In this document: in pieces, positions 41,977-51,282 of the stretch
Position numbering within the stretch: the first letter of the stretch is position 1
How the letters are laid out: every line of letters begins with the position of its first letter
Assembly: GCA_900541135.1 (NCBI GenBank)
Contig: UQIG01000009.1
Coordinates: 12,314-76,313 of the forward strand
DNA: 64,000 bases
Reading direction: 5' to 3'
Source of the DNA: an uncultured Collinsella sp.
GTDB lineage: Bacteria > Actinomycetota > Coriobacteriia > Coriobacteriales > Coriobacteriaceae
Notes under the pieces: generated by a model
The model's database searches: none
Seen by the model: only the letters and a program-made list of their open reading frames with translations
Told to the model about the DNA's origin: nothing
Translations under genes and position numbers: made by a program

Positions 41977-43249
41977 GAACCTCCCTGCGTGCATGGACCA
42001 AGCCGGAATCATCGACTCCGATGATAGCAACATCGAGCAGGCACGGGGCTGTAAGTCCACAGGTATCGTCAAGACGGGCATGATGGAACGAGCCGAGCGT
42101 CAGGTTGTCACCATACTCGAGCACGGCACGCTCGACCGTGCCCACGCGACGACGAGCGTCGGCAATAGCGAGCTCCTGTGCGGCGGCCCGCGTACGGCGG
42201 CTGCGCTCGGCCATAACCTCGGGTGGCACCTGGTCGGGCATGTCGGCAGCAAGGGTACCGGGACGCTTGCTGTAGCGGAACACGTGCATACGCGAGAAAC
42301 CCACACGGCGGCACAGCGCCAGCGACTCCTCGAACTCCTCGTCCGTCTCACCAGGAAAACCGACGATGACATCGCACGAAAGGGACGCCTGGGGCAAGTT
42401 GGCGCGAATCATACGCACCGTGTCCTCAAAGGCCTCGGCGCTATAGGGACGGCCCATGCGATGCAGGGTCGCCGTGCAGCCGGACTGCACGGGCAGGTGC
42501 AAAAACGGGGCGATACGCTGCGGGTAGCGCGCCATAACCTTAAGCAGGCGCTCGGAGATATCCATGGGCTCGACCGAGGAAATGCGCACATGCGGAATAG
42601 ACGTGCGCTCCATGATGGCCTCGAGCAGCTCATCGATTTCGACGTGCTCGTCGGTCGCGCTCTTGCCATCGTAGGCACCCAGGTTCACACCGGTCAGCAC
42701 CACCTCGGGCACGCCGGCCTCCTGGGCCTCGCGAACTTGCTCGAGCACGGACTCGACGGGCACGGAGCGCTCGGGGCCGCGCGCCTTCCACACAATGCAA
42801 TAGGTGCAGCGATGGTTGCAGCCGTCCTGAATCTTCACGCCCAGGCGAGAGCGACCGAGCGCATCGACCACCTCACCATCGCTGCAGGCGGGAACGCTAT
42901 CGGACTCAACGCCCAGCACCTCGCAGACACGATCGGCGACATCGATCTTGGACGGCTCGGCGATCACGCGATCCGAAAGCTCCAGCAGCTCCTCGGGATG
43001 CAAATTGACCACGCATCCGGTCACGACCACATAGGGCTCGTTTGGATGGGCCAGCGCATGACGGACGGCCTTACGGGTCTTGGCCTCGGCCTCGCCCGTA
43101 ACGGCACAAGTGTTAATGACGATCAGATCGGCATCCTGGGGCTCCACAATAGCAAAGCCCAGGCGCATAAGATCGGCAGTGATACGGTCAGACTCTACCC
43201 GGTTGACACGGCAGCCGAGGTTGACGACGGAAATATGGGGTGCGAGCAC
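41957..43249 (-). CDS. mtaB: tRNA (t6A37) methylthiotransferase MtaB
   Basis: A 430-residue radical SAM enzyme adding a methylthio group to t6A37. It has NLGCRVNRVESDRI at the N-terminus, NTCAVT, the radical SAM motif CNHRCTYCIV near residue 143 and a C-terminal TRAM-like region. The NLGCRVN start separates it from MiaB (TFGCQMN) and RimO (TLGCAKN), so the window contains all three. The start is GTG 43249 with AAGGAG upstream, 9 bases after dnaJ. Confidence 0.93.
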   Translation of the reverse strand: MLAPHISVVNLGCRVNRVESDRITADLMRLGFAIVEPQDADLIVINTCAVTGEAEAKTRKAVRHALAHPNEPYVVVTGCVVNLHPEELLELSDRVIAEPSKIDVADRVCEVLGVESDSVPACSDGEVVDALGRSRLGVKIQDGCNHRCTYCIVWKARGPERSVPVESVLEQVREAQEAGVPEVVLTGVNLGAYDGKSATDEHVEIDELLEAIMERTSIPHVRISSVEPMDISERLLKVMARYPQRIAPFLHLPVQSGCTATLHRMGRPYSAEAFEDTVRMIRANLPQASLSCDVIVGFPGETDEEFEESLALCRRVGFSRMHVFRYSKRPGTLAADMPDQVPPEVMAERSRRTRAAAQELAIADARRRVGTVERAVLEYGDNLTLGSFHHARLDDTCGLTAPCLLDVAIIGVDDSGLVHARREVHGSLED

Positions 43250-43258
43250 GCGGGCTCC

Positions 43259-44407
43259 TTAATCGAGGATATCGTCGAGGGCACTCTTGATACGGTCGGT
43301 CACCGACTTCTTACCAGAAGCGACGTCATCGCCCATCTCATCGGCAAAAGCACGGAGCAGCTCGCGTTGCTTATTGGAAAGATTGGTGGGAACGACCACG
43401 CGCAGTTGCACGATCAGGCGGCCACGCGAACCGCCACCGCCAATGCGCGGCATGCCGTAATTATTGACGCTCACGGTGTCGCCGTACTGGGCGCCGGCGG
43501 GAACCGTCACCTTAACGACCTCGTCGGGCATAATGCCCTCGACCTCGATCTCGCAGCCGAGCGCAGCCTGCGCAATCGAGATATCGCTCACCAGGTACAG
43601 GTCGTCACCGTTGCGCTTAAAGCGCTCATGGTCGGCAACGCGCACGTTGACAATCAGGTCGCCCGAAGGCTCGCCGCGAAGGCCGGCCTCGCCAAAGCCG
43701 CTCACACGCAGCTGGCGACCGGTCGAAACGCCGGCGGGAATATCGATGTCGATCTTTTCATGCGAAGGCGTGCGGCCCTGACCGTCGCAGGTCTCGCAGG
43801 GATGGTCGATAACCGTGCCCTCGCCATGGCAGTCGGGGCAAGGCGAGGAAGACTGAACCTGGCCCAGGAACGAACGCTGAACCGTCGTGACGTAGCCCGT
43901 ACCGTGGCAGCGGCCGCACTGCTTTTCCTGTGCGCCCTCTGCCCTACCGGTGCCATTGCAGTCCTCGCAAGGAGCAAGGCGGTCATAGCTGATTGTCTTT
44001 TTGCAGCCGAGCGCCGCCTCCTCGAGCGTCACCGAAAGCGAGATGGCCATGTCACGTCCGCGACGACGCTCACGACGGCCGCGGGCGCCACCGCCGGCGC
44101 CGCCGCCAAAGAACGACGAGAACAAGTCGTCCATGCCCATGCCACCAAAGATATCGTTGATATCGACGTAGCCCGAACCACCAGGGCCGTCGGCGGTGCC
44201 GTAACGGTCGTAGTTAGCACGCTTCTGCTCATCGGAAAGAACGGAATAGGCCTCGTTGAGCTCCTTGAACTTGGCCTCGGCCTCGGGGTCGTCCGAAACA
44301 TCCGGATGTACGGTACGGGCCTTCTTTAGAAACGCGCGCTTAATCGTCCGCGCGTCGGCATCCCTGTCGACGCCAAGCACCTCGTAGTAATCCCTATTTT
44401 CCGACAC
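43259..44407 (-). CDS. dnaJ: Chaperone DnaJ
   Basis: A 382-residue Hsp40 co-chaperone. The J domain (residues 4-68) has the HPD motif in ARTVHPDVSDD. A Gly-rich segment near 80-115 is followed by four zinc-finger repeats (CEDCNGTG, CGRCHGTG, CPDCHGEG, CETCDGQG) and two C-terminal substrate-binding domains. The start is GTG 44407, chosen for GGAAGGA 7 bases upstream. No dnaK, grpE or hrcA is in the window. A second DnaJ-like gene lies 81 bases upstream. Confidence 0.95.
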   Translation of the reverse strand: MSENRDYYEVLGVDRDADARTIKRAFLKKARTVHPDVSDDPEAEAKFKELNEAYSVLSDEQKRANYDRYGTADGPGGSGYVDINDIFGGMGMDDLFSSFFGGGAGGGARGRRERRRGRDMAISLSVTLEEAALGCKKTISYDRLAPCEDCNGTGRAEGAQEKQCGRCHGTGYVTTVQRSFLGQVQSSSPCPDCHGEGTVIDHPCETCDGQGRTPSHEKIDIDIPAGVSTGRQLRVSGFGEAGLRGEPSGDLIVNVRVADHERFKRNGDDLYLVSDISIAQAALGCEIEVEGIMPDEVVKVTVPAGAQYGDTVSVNNYGMPRIGGGGSRGRLIVQLRVVVPTNLSNKQRELLRAFADEMGDDVASGKKSVTDRIKSALDDILD

Positions 44408-44488
44408 GACCGAATCCTTCCGACTTTCATTATTGTCACAGTGCGTCCTATACCCAAGCTGGGCCGGCCGCAAACAGAGGGTTTGATG

Positions 44489-45592
44489 TTATTGCATTTG
44501 GTACGGCGAAAGCATGGCCCGTTGCGAGCAGCTCGCGAACCAAACCGACACGAGCGCGAACATGAAGCCGTTGGCAAAACCGTTGGCAAACTGCATCGCA
44601 CCGCGCTTCCACCACAGCAGACTGCGATGAAGCACACCGTCCGAAAGCACCATGAACAGGCCCATGGTAAACGGAATAAAGCACATCACGGCAAAGGCCG
44701 AGAACACGCCCGAGATGGCCGAGAGTACCAAAAACGGCGCCACGATGCCCATCAGGTAAAAACCGGTACGAGCTTTGCCTTCCAAGCGCTCGGCCTCAAC
44801 ATGGGCGCGGCCGACCAGGTCGCCGCCCGCGGCACCGTTGGTGCCAGCATGACCCATGCCGCTAATGCGGACCTCGTCGCCATCGTGCGTGCCGGCAGGA
44901 AACTCAATCGTCTGCTCGGAGGTTACGCGAGTACGGCCGCTGCCACCGCAATCAGGGCAGGGGTCGGCCACGACCTTACCGGAACCGCCGCACTCGGGGC
45001 AGACCGACTGGAACGTGCCCGCACCAAACAGGAAGGACAGGTCGACGTCGATGTGGCCGCGACCACCGCAGCTCGGGCAGGTATGGGCATGATCAGACGA
45101 AACGGAGCCCGAGCCACCGCAATGACCGCAGGTATCGAAGCGCGTGTAGCGGACGGTCTTGCGGGCACCGCCCTTGGCCTCCTTGGCGTCGAGTTTGATA
45201 TCGACGACCACGTTGGCACCGTTCTCGGGATTATAGGCAGCCTGCCCACGACGCTGCTGGCCCCAGGCACCGCCAAAAGGAAAGCCGCCCTCAAAAGGAT
45301 TGCCATAACCCGTGCTGCCGGCGTAGCCGCCACCATAGGGCGAAGCCGTAGGAGCACCGGCAAAGGGATTGCCCGAACGCATGGCGTCGTAGCGCGAACG
45401 CTTCTGCTCGTCCGAAAGCACGGCGTAGGCCTCGGAAACCTCTTTAAACTTTTCCTCGGCATCCGGCTCTTTGTTGACGTCCGGATGGAGCTTGCGGGCC
45501 TTTTGCTGGAAGGCCTTTTGAATATCACGCGAGGTGGCGTCCTTGGAGACACCCAGAATCTCGTAGTAATCTTTTTCGTTCATCGTCGCCAT
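44489..45592 (-). CDS. DnaJ-like protein with C-terminal membrane domain
   Basis: A 367-residue chimera. The J domain (residues 8-70) has HPD in RKLHPDVNKE. The next 50 residues are Gly, Tyr and Pro-rich, followed by four zinc-finger repeats (CGHCGGSG, CPSCGGRG, CPECGGSG, CPDCGGSG, about residues 150-215) and the start of a DnaJ substrate domain (IEFPAGTHDGDEVRISGMGHAG). The usual second substrate domain is replaced by two or three hydrophobic segments (about 275-350). GGAGG 9 bases before ATG 45592 sets the start. It would recruit DnaK to the membrane. It occupies the hemW-dnaJ interval, where hrcA is found in many Gram-positives. Confidence 0.82.
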   Translation of the reverse strand: MATMNEKDYYEILGVSKDATSRDIQKAFQQKARKLHPDVNKEPDAEEKFKEVSEAYAVLSDEQKRSRYDAMRSGNPFAGAPTASPYGGGYAGSTGYGNPFEGGFPFGGAWGQQRRGQAAYNPENGANVVVDIKLDAKEAKGGARKTVRYTRFDTCGHCGGSGSVSSDHAHTCPSCGGRGHIDVDLSFLFGAGTFQSVCPECGGSGKVVADPCPDCGGSGRTRVTSEQTIEFPAGTHDGDEVRISGMGHAGTNGAAGGDLVGRAHVEAERLEGKARTGFYLMGIVAPFLVLSAISGVFSAFAVMCFIPFTMGLFMVLSDGVLHRSLLWWKRGAMQFANGFANGFMFALVSVWFASCSQRAMLSPYQMQ

Positions 45593-45650
45593 GCGCGGCA
45601 ACCTCCTGCTCACAGCAGCGTATATATTCCGGTAATTCTACCCGAGCGAC

Positions 45651-46883
45651 CTAAGCTAGATCCCAAAACAGCTCGAACAGAACATTTCCATCGAGCCAGC
45701 CCAGGTGGGTCGGCGCCAGACGAGCTCGAACATGACCCGCGACGACATCTGCCGAAGTGAAGGGTCCCTCATGGACCCCGAGCGTCTCAGGCACCCAAGT
45801 GGCAAGACCCAATTCGAGTGCGCGATCGCAGGCAGCTGCCAGCTCATCGGCCGGGATGACACGAGCCGCGCGAACCAACAGGTCGGACGCGACACCGCGC
45901 GTCATGCGACAGGCGAGCATCAGGTCTTCGGCCGCAGCCTCGCGCTGCGACAGATGTTCGGCCTCGAACGCCGTCGCGTCATCGTCGCGTTGCACCAGAC
46001 GCACGCGGTGCGCATCGCCTCGAGAAGACACGCCGGGGAACAAACCTGCAAGACGGTCGAAATCCTCGGCGTCGAGCATGCCCGCGGCAGAACGACCCAG
46101 GCCCAGGTAGCCCCGTCCGGTCCAGTAGGCAATGTTATGGGCGCACTCATGGCCGTCGAGCGCATAGCTCGCCACCTCATAGGGGTGATAACCGGCCGCA
46201 CCCAGGAGCTCGCGTGCCATATCCATGCAGGCGGCCTGAAAATCCTCGTCGGGCTCGAGCGACTCGTCGCGACACGCCATGAGGTAGAGCGGCGTGGCCT
46301 CCTCGAGCGTGAGCGGGTACACCGACACATGATGCGGCGCCGCCACCAGCACGCCATCGAGCGTGCGCTTCCAACTCGCTGCGGTCTGCCCGGGAAGTCC
46401 GCACATAAGGTCGCACGACACGTCAAGCCCAGCGGTCTTGACTGTCGCGATGGCGGCGAGCGCCCGATCGGCATCGTGAATACGGCCGATAGCGGTAAGT
46501 TCGGTGTTATCGAGCGTTTGCACGCCCAGAGAGACGCGTGTGACACCAACCTTGGCAAGTGCAGCGGCAAGCTCGGCGGTCAGCGACTCAGGATTGGCCT
46601 CACAGGTAAACTCAACAGGCCTGCACCACGCAGAGATACGCCGGGCAAGTTCTACCAGACGCTCCCCCGCCAGCGACGGCGTGCCGCCGCCAACATAGAC
46701 GGTGCGAATCTGTGCAAGCGCGCCTGCGTCGCCAAAGGCATCGAGACGCGCATACAACTGCTCAAAATAGGTATCGAGCGCAACGCTCATGTTGCACGGA
46801 GCAAAACTGCGTGAGTCAAAGTCACAGTACCGGCATTTTTGGGCGCAAAACGGCACATGCACGTACAGCGCGGTAACGGCCAC
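45651..46883 (-). CDS. hemW: Radical SAM haem chaperone HemW (coproporphyrinogen dehydrogenase-like)
   Basis: A 410-residue protein with the radical SAM motif CAQKCRYCDF near residue 13 and the downstream VGGGTPS and GVQTLD blocks typical of HemN/HemW. It lacks the longer N-terminus of true HemN, so haem trafficking is likelier than coproporphyrinogen oxidation. The start is GTG 46883 with GGAGG upstream, 2 bases after dusB. The lepA-dusB-hemW-dnaJ string is a stable Gram-positive arrangement with dusB inserted. Confidence 0.9.
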   Translation of the reverse strand: MAVTALYVHVPFCAQKCRYCDFDSRSFAPCNMSVALDTYFEQLYARLDAFGDAGALAQIRTVYVGGGTPSLAGERLVELARRISAWCRPVEFTCEANPESLTAELAAALAKVGVTRVSLGVQTLDNTELTAIGRIHDADRALAAIATVKTAGLDVSCDLMCGLPGQTAASWKRTLDGVLVAAPHHVSVYPLTLEEATPLYLMACRDESLEPDEDFQAACMDMARELLGAAGYHPYEVASYALDGHECAHNIAYWTGRGYLGLGRSAAGMLDAEDFDRLAGLFPGVSSRGDAHRVRLVQRDDDATAFEAEHLSQREAAAEDLMLACRMTRGVASDLLVRAARVIPADELAAACDRALELGLATWVPETLGVHEGPFTSADVVAGHVRARLAPTHLGWLDGNVLFELFWDLA

Positions 46884-46885
46884 CG

Positions 46886-47929
46886 TTAGGCCTCCAGCGG
46901 ATGAGCGGGCACCGACTCGCCGGCGGCAAGTGCGGCCTCGCAGGCCACCACATCGTGCTCGATATCATCGACCAGTGCCATGAACTCCTCGTATGTGGAG
47001 CAACGCACCACCTGAGCGCGCCAGGCGGCAGCATGGGGCATGCCCTTTAGATACCAGCTTGCGTACGTGCGGGCACGCGACATGAGCGGCAACAGCTCGT
47101 GCGTGAGCGTCAGATGCTCGCGCAGGGCATCCAGGCGCTCGCATGAGGAGCGAGACGGCACTGGCGTGGCGTCCAGTGCAAGGGCGCGGGCATCGCCGAA
47201 CACCCAGGGGTTGCCATAGATACCGCGCGCGATAAACACCGCGCTGGCACCCGAGTTGCGCAGATGCTCCGCGGCATCCTCGGCCGAGAAAACATCGCCC
47301 GAACCGATCACAGGAATCTCGACGGCATCTGCGACCTCATCGACGACCGACCAATCGGCCTGACCCGTATAGAGCTGCGTGGCACAGCGACCATGCACGG
47401 CGACTGCGGCAGCCCCTGCACCCTCAAGCATCTGGGCAAATGTCGCGGCATTGCGATCCTCGGCATAAAAGCCCTTGCGAATCTTGACGGTCACGGGCAC
47501 GTGCGCCGCACCCACCGCCGCCTCGACGATCTGCTCTGCCAGCTCGGGCGCACGCATAAGCGCCGAGCCCTCGCCCTTGGTGACGACCTTGCGAGCCGGG
47601 CAGGCCATGTTGATATCGATCAGCGACAGGCGATCGCCCACACGCTCCTCGACGGCAGCGACAGCGCTCGCAAACTGATCGGGCTTGGAGCCAAAGAGCT
47701 GCACGCAGATCTGCTGCTCCTCATCGGCCGGCAGTACCAGGCGCCACGTCTTATTGCTGGCATAGGCAAGGCCCGCCACGCTCACCATCTCGCTATAGGC
47801 AAGATGGGCACCGCGACGGCGGCACATAATGCGATAGGCGGGATCGGTTACGCCCGCCATGGGAGCCATAAGGAACGGCTGCTCGGCATAGGCACCAAGC
47901 AACCGCTTGCTGTATTCAGAAAGCGCCAT
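46886..47929 (-). CDS. dusB: tRNA-dihydrouridine synthase
   Basis: A 347-residue flavin enzyme reducing uridines in tRNA D-loops. Seen are LMAPMAGVTDPAYR near residue 20, the catalytic-cysteine block DINMACPARKVVTKGEGSALM near 98, the FMN-binding GSGDVFS and ARGIYGNPWVF, in the order of the Dus family. It lies 4 bases after lepA. The DusB label follows the overall pattern; the exact uridine modified is not predictable. Confidence 0.9.
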   Translation of the reverse strand: MALSEYSKRLLGAYAEQPFLMAPMAGVTDPAYRIMCRRRGAHLAYSEMVSVAGLAYASNKTWRLVLPADEEQQICVQLFGSKPDQFASAVAAVEERVGDRLSLIDINMACPARKVVTKGEGSALMRAPELAEQIVEAAVGAAHVPVTVKIRKGFYAEDRNAATFAQMLEGAGAAAVAVHGRCATQLYTGQADWSVVDEVADAVEIPVIGSGDVFSAEDAAEHLRNSGASAVFIARGIYGNPWVFGDARALALDATPVPSRSSCERLDALREHLTLTHELLPLMSRARTYASWYLKGMPHAAAWRAQVVRCSTYEEFMALVDDIEHDVVACEAALAAGESVPAHPLEA

Positions 47930-47933
47930 GGAC

Positions 47934-49745
47934 TTACTCGTCTACCTTGAGGATCGCCATAAAGGCCTCCTGCGGGACCTCGACCGAACCGATGGCTTTC
48001 ATGCGCTTCTTGCCCTCTTTCTGCTTCTCGAGCAGCTTGCGCTTACGCGAGATATCGCCACCATAGCACTTGGCCAAAACATCCTTGCGGCGTGCCTTGA
48101 CGGTGGAGCGGGCGATGATCTTGTTGCCGATGGCGCCCTGAATAGGCACCTCGAACAGCTGACGCGGAATGATTTCCTTGAGCTTGTCGCACAGGCCACG
48201 GGCCAGGCCATAGGCCTTATCCTTGTGCACGATAAACGAAAGCGCGTCCACCTCGTCGCCCGAAAGCAGGATATCGAGCTTGACGAGCTCGGAGGGACGA
48301 TACTCGTTAAACTCATAGTCGAGCGAGGCATAGCCCTTGGTGCGGCTCTTGAGCTGGTCAAAGAAGTCCAGGATGAGCTCCGCGAGCGGCATGTCGAAGC
48401 GCATCTCGACCGATTTGCTCGTGAGATGGATCATGTCGGTTGTAATGCCGCGGTGCTCGATAGCGAGCTGTATGACGGCGCCCGTATACTCGGGCGGGCA
48501 GATAATCTTGGCCTTGAGGTAAGGCTCCTCGATGCGCTCGATGCGCGTAGCCTCGGGCAGATCCTGCGGGCTGCGGACATCAATCATCTCACCGTCGGTC
48601 TTATAGACGTGATAGTCCACCGAAGGGCTCGTGGCAATGAGGTCCAGATTGAACTCGCGCTCCAGACGCTCCTTAACGACCTCCATATGTAGCAGGCCCA
48701 AGAAGCCCACGCGGAAACCAAAGCCGAGCGCCACCGAGGTCTCGGGCTCCCACACCAACGACGGGTCGTTGACGTGCAGTTTATCGAGAGCGTCGCGCAA
48801 GTTCTCGTAATCCTTGTTGTCGATCGGGAACAGGCCCGTGTAGACCATGGGCTTGGCCTCGCGGTAGCCCGGAAGCGGCTCGGGGCAGGGATTCGACGCC
48901 CAGGTAAGGGTGTCGCCCACGCGAACAGCCTCGGGGTCCTTCAGGCCCGTGACCACGTAGCCCACCTCGCCGACCGTCAGCGCATCGACCGGAGTCTCGG
49001 CGGGACGCTTGACGCCCACGCCGTCGACCAAAAAGTCACCTTCTGCCTGCATCATACGAAGGGTATCGCCCTTCTTGATGGAGCCGTCAAACACGCGGAC
49101 CGTGGCAACGACGCCTCGGTACTCATCAAAATACGAGTCCAGGATGAGCGCCTTGAGCGGCGCGTTCACATCGCCTTTGGGCGGCGAGATCAAGAAGACG
49201 ATAGACTCCAGCAAATCGTGAATGCCCTCGCCGGTCTTGCCCGATACGCATACGGCATCGTCGGCAGGAATGGCCAGGTCATCCTCGATCTCGGTCTTGA
49301 CCTCGTCGGGGTGTGCAGAGGGAAGGTCAATCTTGTTGATGGCGGGCACGATATCCAGGTTGGCGTTCATGGCGAGCGTCGCGTTGGAGACGGTCTGCGC
49401 CTCGACACCCTGCGTGGCGTCGACGACGAGCACCGCGCCCTCGCAGGCTGCCAGCGAACGCGAAACCTCATAGGTAAAGTCCACGTGGCCCGGTGTATCG
49501 ATCAGGTTGAACTGATACGTCTCGCCATCGTCGGCGTCGTAGGAGACGCGAACGGCGTTGGACTTGATCGTGATGCCGCGCTCGCGCTCGATATCCATGG
49601 TGTCGAGCAGCTGCGACTCCATGTCGCGCTCGTCGACGGTATGGGTGAGCTCGAGGATACGGTCACTGATCGTGGACTTGCCATGGTCGATGTGCGCAAC
49701 GATCGAGAAGTTGCGGATGTGGGAAATGTCAATTGAAGTATTCAT
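47934..49745 (-). CDS. lepA: Elongation factor 4 (LepA)
   Basis: A 603-residue translational GTPase. G1 AHIDHGKST is near residue 17, the DTPGHVDF G3 motif near 82, and NKIDLPSA near 135. EF-G-like domains II, III and V follow, and the LepA-specific C-terminal domain ends with KRKLLEKQKEGKKRMKAIGSVEVPQEAFMAILK. I trimmed the frame to ATG 49745, the family start, because the longer frame would read through the rpsT terminator. Confidence 0.97.
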   Translation of the reverse strand: MNTSIDISHIRNFSIVAHIDHGKSTISDRILELTHTVDERDMESQLLDTMDIERERGITIKSNAVRVSYDADDGETYQFNLIDTPGHVDFTYEVSRSLAACEGAVLVVDATQGVEAQTVSNATLAMNANLDIVPAINKIDLPSAHPDEVKTEIEDDLAIPADDAVCVSGKTGEGIHDLLESIVFLISPPKGDVNAPLKALILDSYFDEYRGVVATVRVFDGSIKKGDTLRMMQAEGDFLVDGVGVKRPAETPVDALTVGEVGYVVTGLKDPEAVRVGDTLTWASNPCPEPLPGYREAKPMVYTGLFPIDNKDYENLRDALDKLHVNDPSLVWEPETSVALGFGFRVGFLGLLHMEVVKERLEREFNLDLIATSPSVDYHVYKTDGEMIDVRSPQDLPEATRIERIEEPYLKAKIICPPEYTGAVIQLAIEHRGITTDMIHLTSKSVEMRFDMPLAELILDFFDQLKSRTKGYASLDYEFNEYRPSELVKLDILLSGDEVDALSFIVHKDKAYGLARGLCDKLKEIIPRQLFEVPIQGAIGNKIIARSTVKARRKDVLAKCYGGDISRKRKLLEKQKEGKKRMKAIGSVEVPQEAFMAILKVDE

Positions 49746-49769
49746 GCGGACTATCTTACCCGAGCGGTA

Positions 49770-49808
49770 CAAAAAATGGAGCCTGTTCCATAAAACAGGC
49801 TCCATTTA
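49770..49808 (-). terminator. Terminator after rpsT
   Basis: On the minus strand a stem of about 13 bp (AATGGAGCCTGTT with AACAGGCTCCATT), 5-nt loop and six T residues, between rpsT and lepA. Confidence 0.92.
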
Positions 49809-49841
49809 TGCGCGTAATCTGTGTGGTGTGAAATTTACAAC

Positions 49842-50108
49842 TTAGGCGTTGATGCTGTTCACGAGCTTGGCAAGACCGGACTTACGGTTGGAAGCCTGGT
49901 TCTTGTGGATAACATGCTTGGCGGCAGCCATGTCGAGACGCTTGGTGACGGTCTTGAGGGCAGCCTGGGCCTTCTCGGCGTCGCCCTCGGCGACGGCGGA
50001 CTGAACGTGCTTGGTCAGCGTCTTGAGCTCGGACTTGACAGCCTTGTTACGCATGCGAGCTGCCTCATTGGTGCGGATACGCTTCTTCTGAGACTTGATG
50101 TTTGCCAC
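49842..50108 (-). CDS. rpsT: 30S ribosomal protein S20
   Basis: An 88-residue basic 16S rRNA-binding protein: ANIKSQKKRIRTNEAARMRNKAVKSELKT at the start and HKNQASNRKSGLAKLVNSI at the end are typical. The start is GTG 50108 with AAAGGAA upstream. A strong extended -10 promoter is at 50184-50192 and its terminator follows the gene, so it is transcribed alone. Confidence 0.97.
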   Translation of the reverse strand: MANIKSQKKRIRTNEAARMRNKAVKSELKTLTKHVQSAVAEGDAEKAQAALKTVTKRLDMAAAKHVIHKNQASNRKSGLAKLVNSINA

Positions 50109-50183
50109 TTCTGGAGTTCCTTTCGAGTTCCTTGCAAAAAATGTATGACACCTCTGAGACACGGTGAGGTCATGCAAGCGCCT

Positions 50184-50192
50184 ACTATAGCA
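50184..50192 (-). promoter_or_regulatory. Extended -10 promoter of rpsT
   Basis: Minus-strand TGC-TATAGT (50184-50192). The same GTGCTATAGTA sequence occurs before rpmB (62875-62884), which supports its use. No good -35 at normal spacing is visible. Confidence 0.6.
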
Positions 50193-50241
50193 CGCTCCCC
50201 CTCAAAGGGATAGAACGAATTTGTCAAATAGGCAGGTATCA

Positions 50242-51204
50242 TCACGATTTTCTCAAGATGTTCGTAATCCAGAGCAAAAGCGCGGTCTGAGAATCGGCAG
50301 AACCCTTCAGTGCGAGCTCCACATCGACCGCGCCCTCGAGCGCAGCGACAAGCTCCGCCACCGAAAAGCGGCGTGCCCAGGTCAGGTGATTTTTGACCTG
50401 CCAAGACTGGAGCTTGAGCGTCGCGGCAAGCTCGCGGCCCTGCCCACGAGAGTCGAGCGCCTTGGCGACGATAAGCTCGCGAATGCGGCCGCACAGCAAT
50501 GTGTACGTCCACACGTAGCTCTTGGCGGGCATTAGATTGAAGAGCTCGAGCGAACGGCGCATGTCACGGGCCGAGACCGCATTGAGAAAGTCCCAGGGTT
50601 GAACCTCGGCCGTTCGTACAATCCAGCGCTCAACGTCGGCAAGCTCAATCTGGGGCGCCTCGACCATCTGGGCAAGCTTAGCCAAGTCGTTATCGAGCAT
50701 GCGAGTGTTTTCACCCGAACGCGAAACGAGCTCCTCGGCGGCCGCCGTCGAGATCGACTTGCCGTGCTGCGTCGCCATCTGTTGCACGCGGCGCGGTAAC
50801 TCCCAGCGCTTGGTGCCGGAGCAATCGATCACGGCCTTCTTGTCGATTTTGGCGATCGCCTTATACAGGCGCGTGTTCTTGGCAAGCGAGTCGGCGATGA
50901 TGAGGCAGACCGTCGTGGGGCTGGGACTCGCCAGATAGTCGACAAGCGTCTCCGAGACCGCCTTAGCGAGCTTTGAGCAGCCATCAAGGATTACCAAGCG
51001 AAACTCGCTGCCCATCGGAAAGGTGTTAAGCGATCCGATAATGGACTCGATATCGGGGTCCTTGGTCATGTCGCGCTCGTCGAGGTTGAACTCGACCATT
51101 CCCGACTTTTCCAGACGCGCCTTCATACGCGAGACGGCGTGATCGCGCTTGACGCCGTCGGTACCGACGATCAGATATGCCGGCAGCAGACCGGTTTCGG
51201 ACAT
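50242..51204 (-). CDS. holA: DNA polymerase III delta subunit
   Basis: A 320-residue clamp-loader subunit. Family features include YLIVGTDGVKRDHAVSRMK at the N-terminus, a region with LDGCSKL and VCLIIADSLAKNTRLYKAI, and the C-terminal helical domain with WTYTLLCGRIRELIVAKAL. GGGAGGGGAG precedes ATG 51204. It follows comEC, as is common in Gram-positive bacteria (comEA-comEC-holA-rpsT). Confidence 0.92.
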   Translation of the reverse strand: MSETGLLPAYLIVGTDGVKRDHAVSRMKARLEKSGMVEFNLDERDMTKDPDIESIIGSLNTFPMGSEFRLVILDGCSKLAKAVSETLVDYLASPSPTTVCLIIADSLAKNTRLYKAIAKIDKKAVIDCSGTKRWELPRRVQQMATQHGKSISTAAAEELVSRSGENTRMLDNDLAKLAQMVEAPQIELADVERWIVRTAEVQPWDFLNAVSARDMRRSLELFNLMPAKSYVWTYTLLCGRIRELIVAKALDSRGQGRELAATLKLQSWQVKNHLTWARRFSVAELVAALEGAVDVELALKGSADSQTALLLWITNILRKS

Positions 51205-51282
51205 TACGCTCCCCTCCCGCAGGCCTTCGTATTCGTTCCGTGCCATTCTAGCCCAGGGGCCCACCACACGCCATCGACATCG

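Noticed and set aside
41975..44329. Very long open frames (hundreds of codons) opposite mtaB/dnaJ, and similar ones opposite rny (21676-23484), pnp (35442-37724) and ftsK (30329-32533)
   Set aside because: They are antisense shadows of strong, recognisable genes in GC-rich DNA with few stop codons, and have no ribosome sites or protein-like composition.
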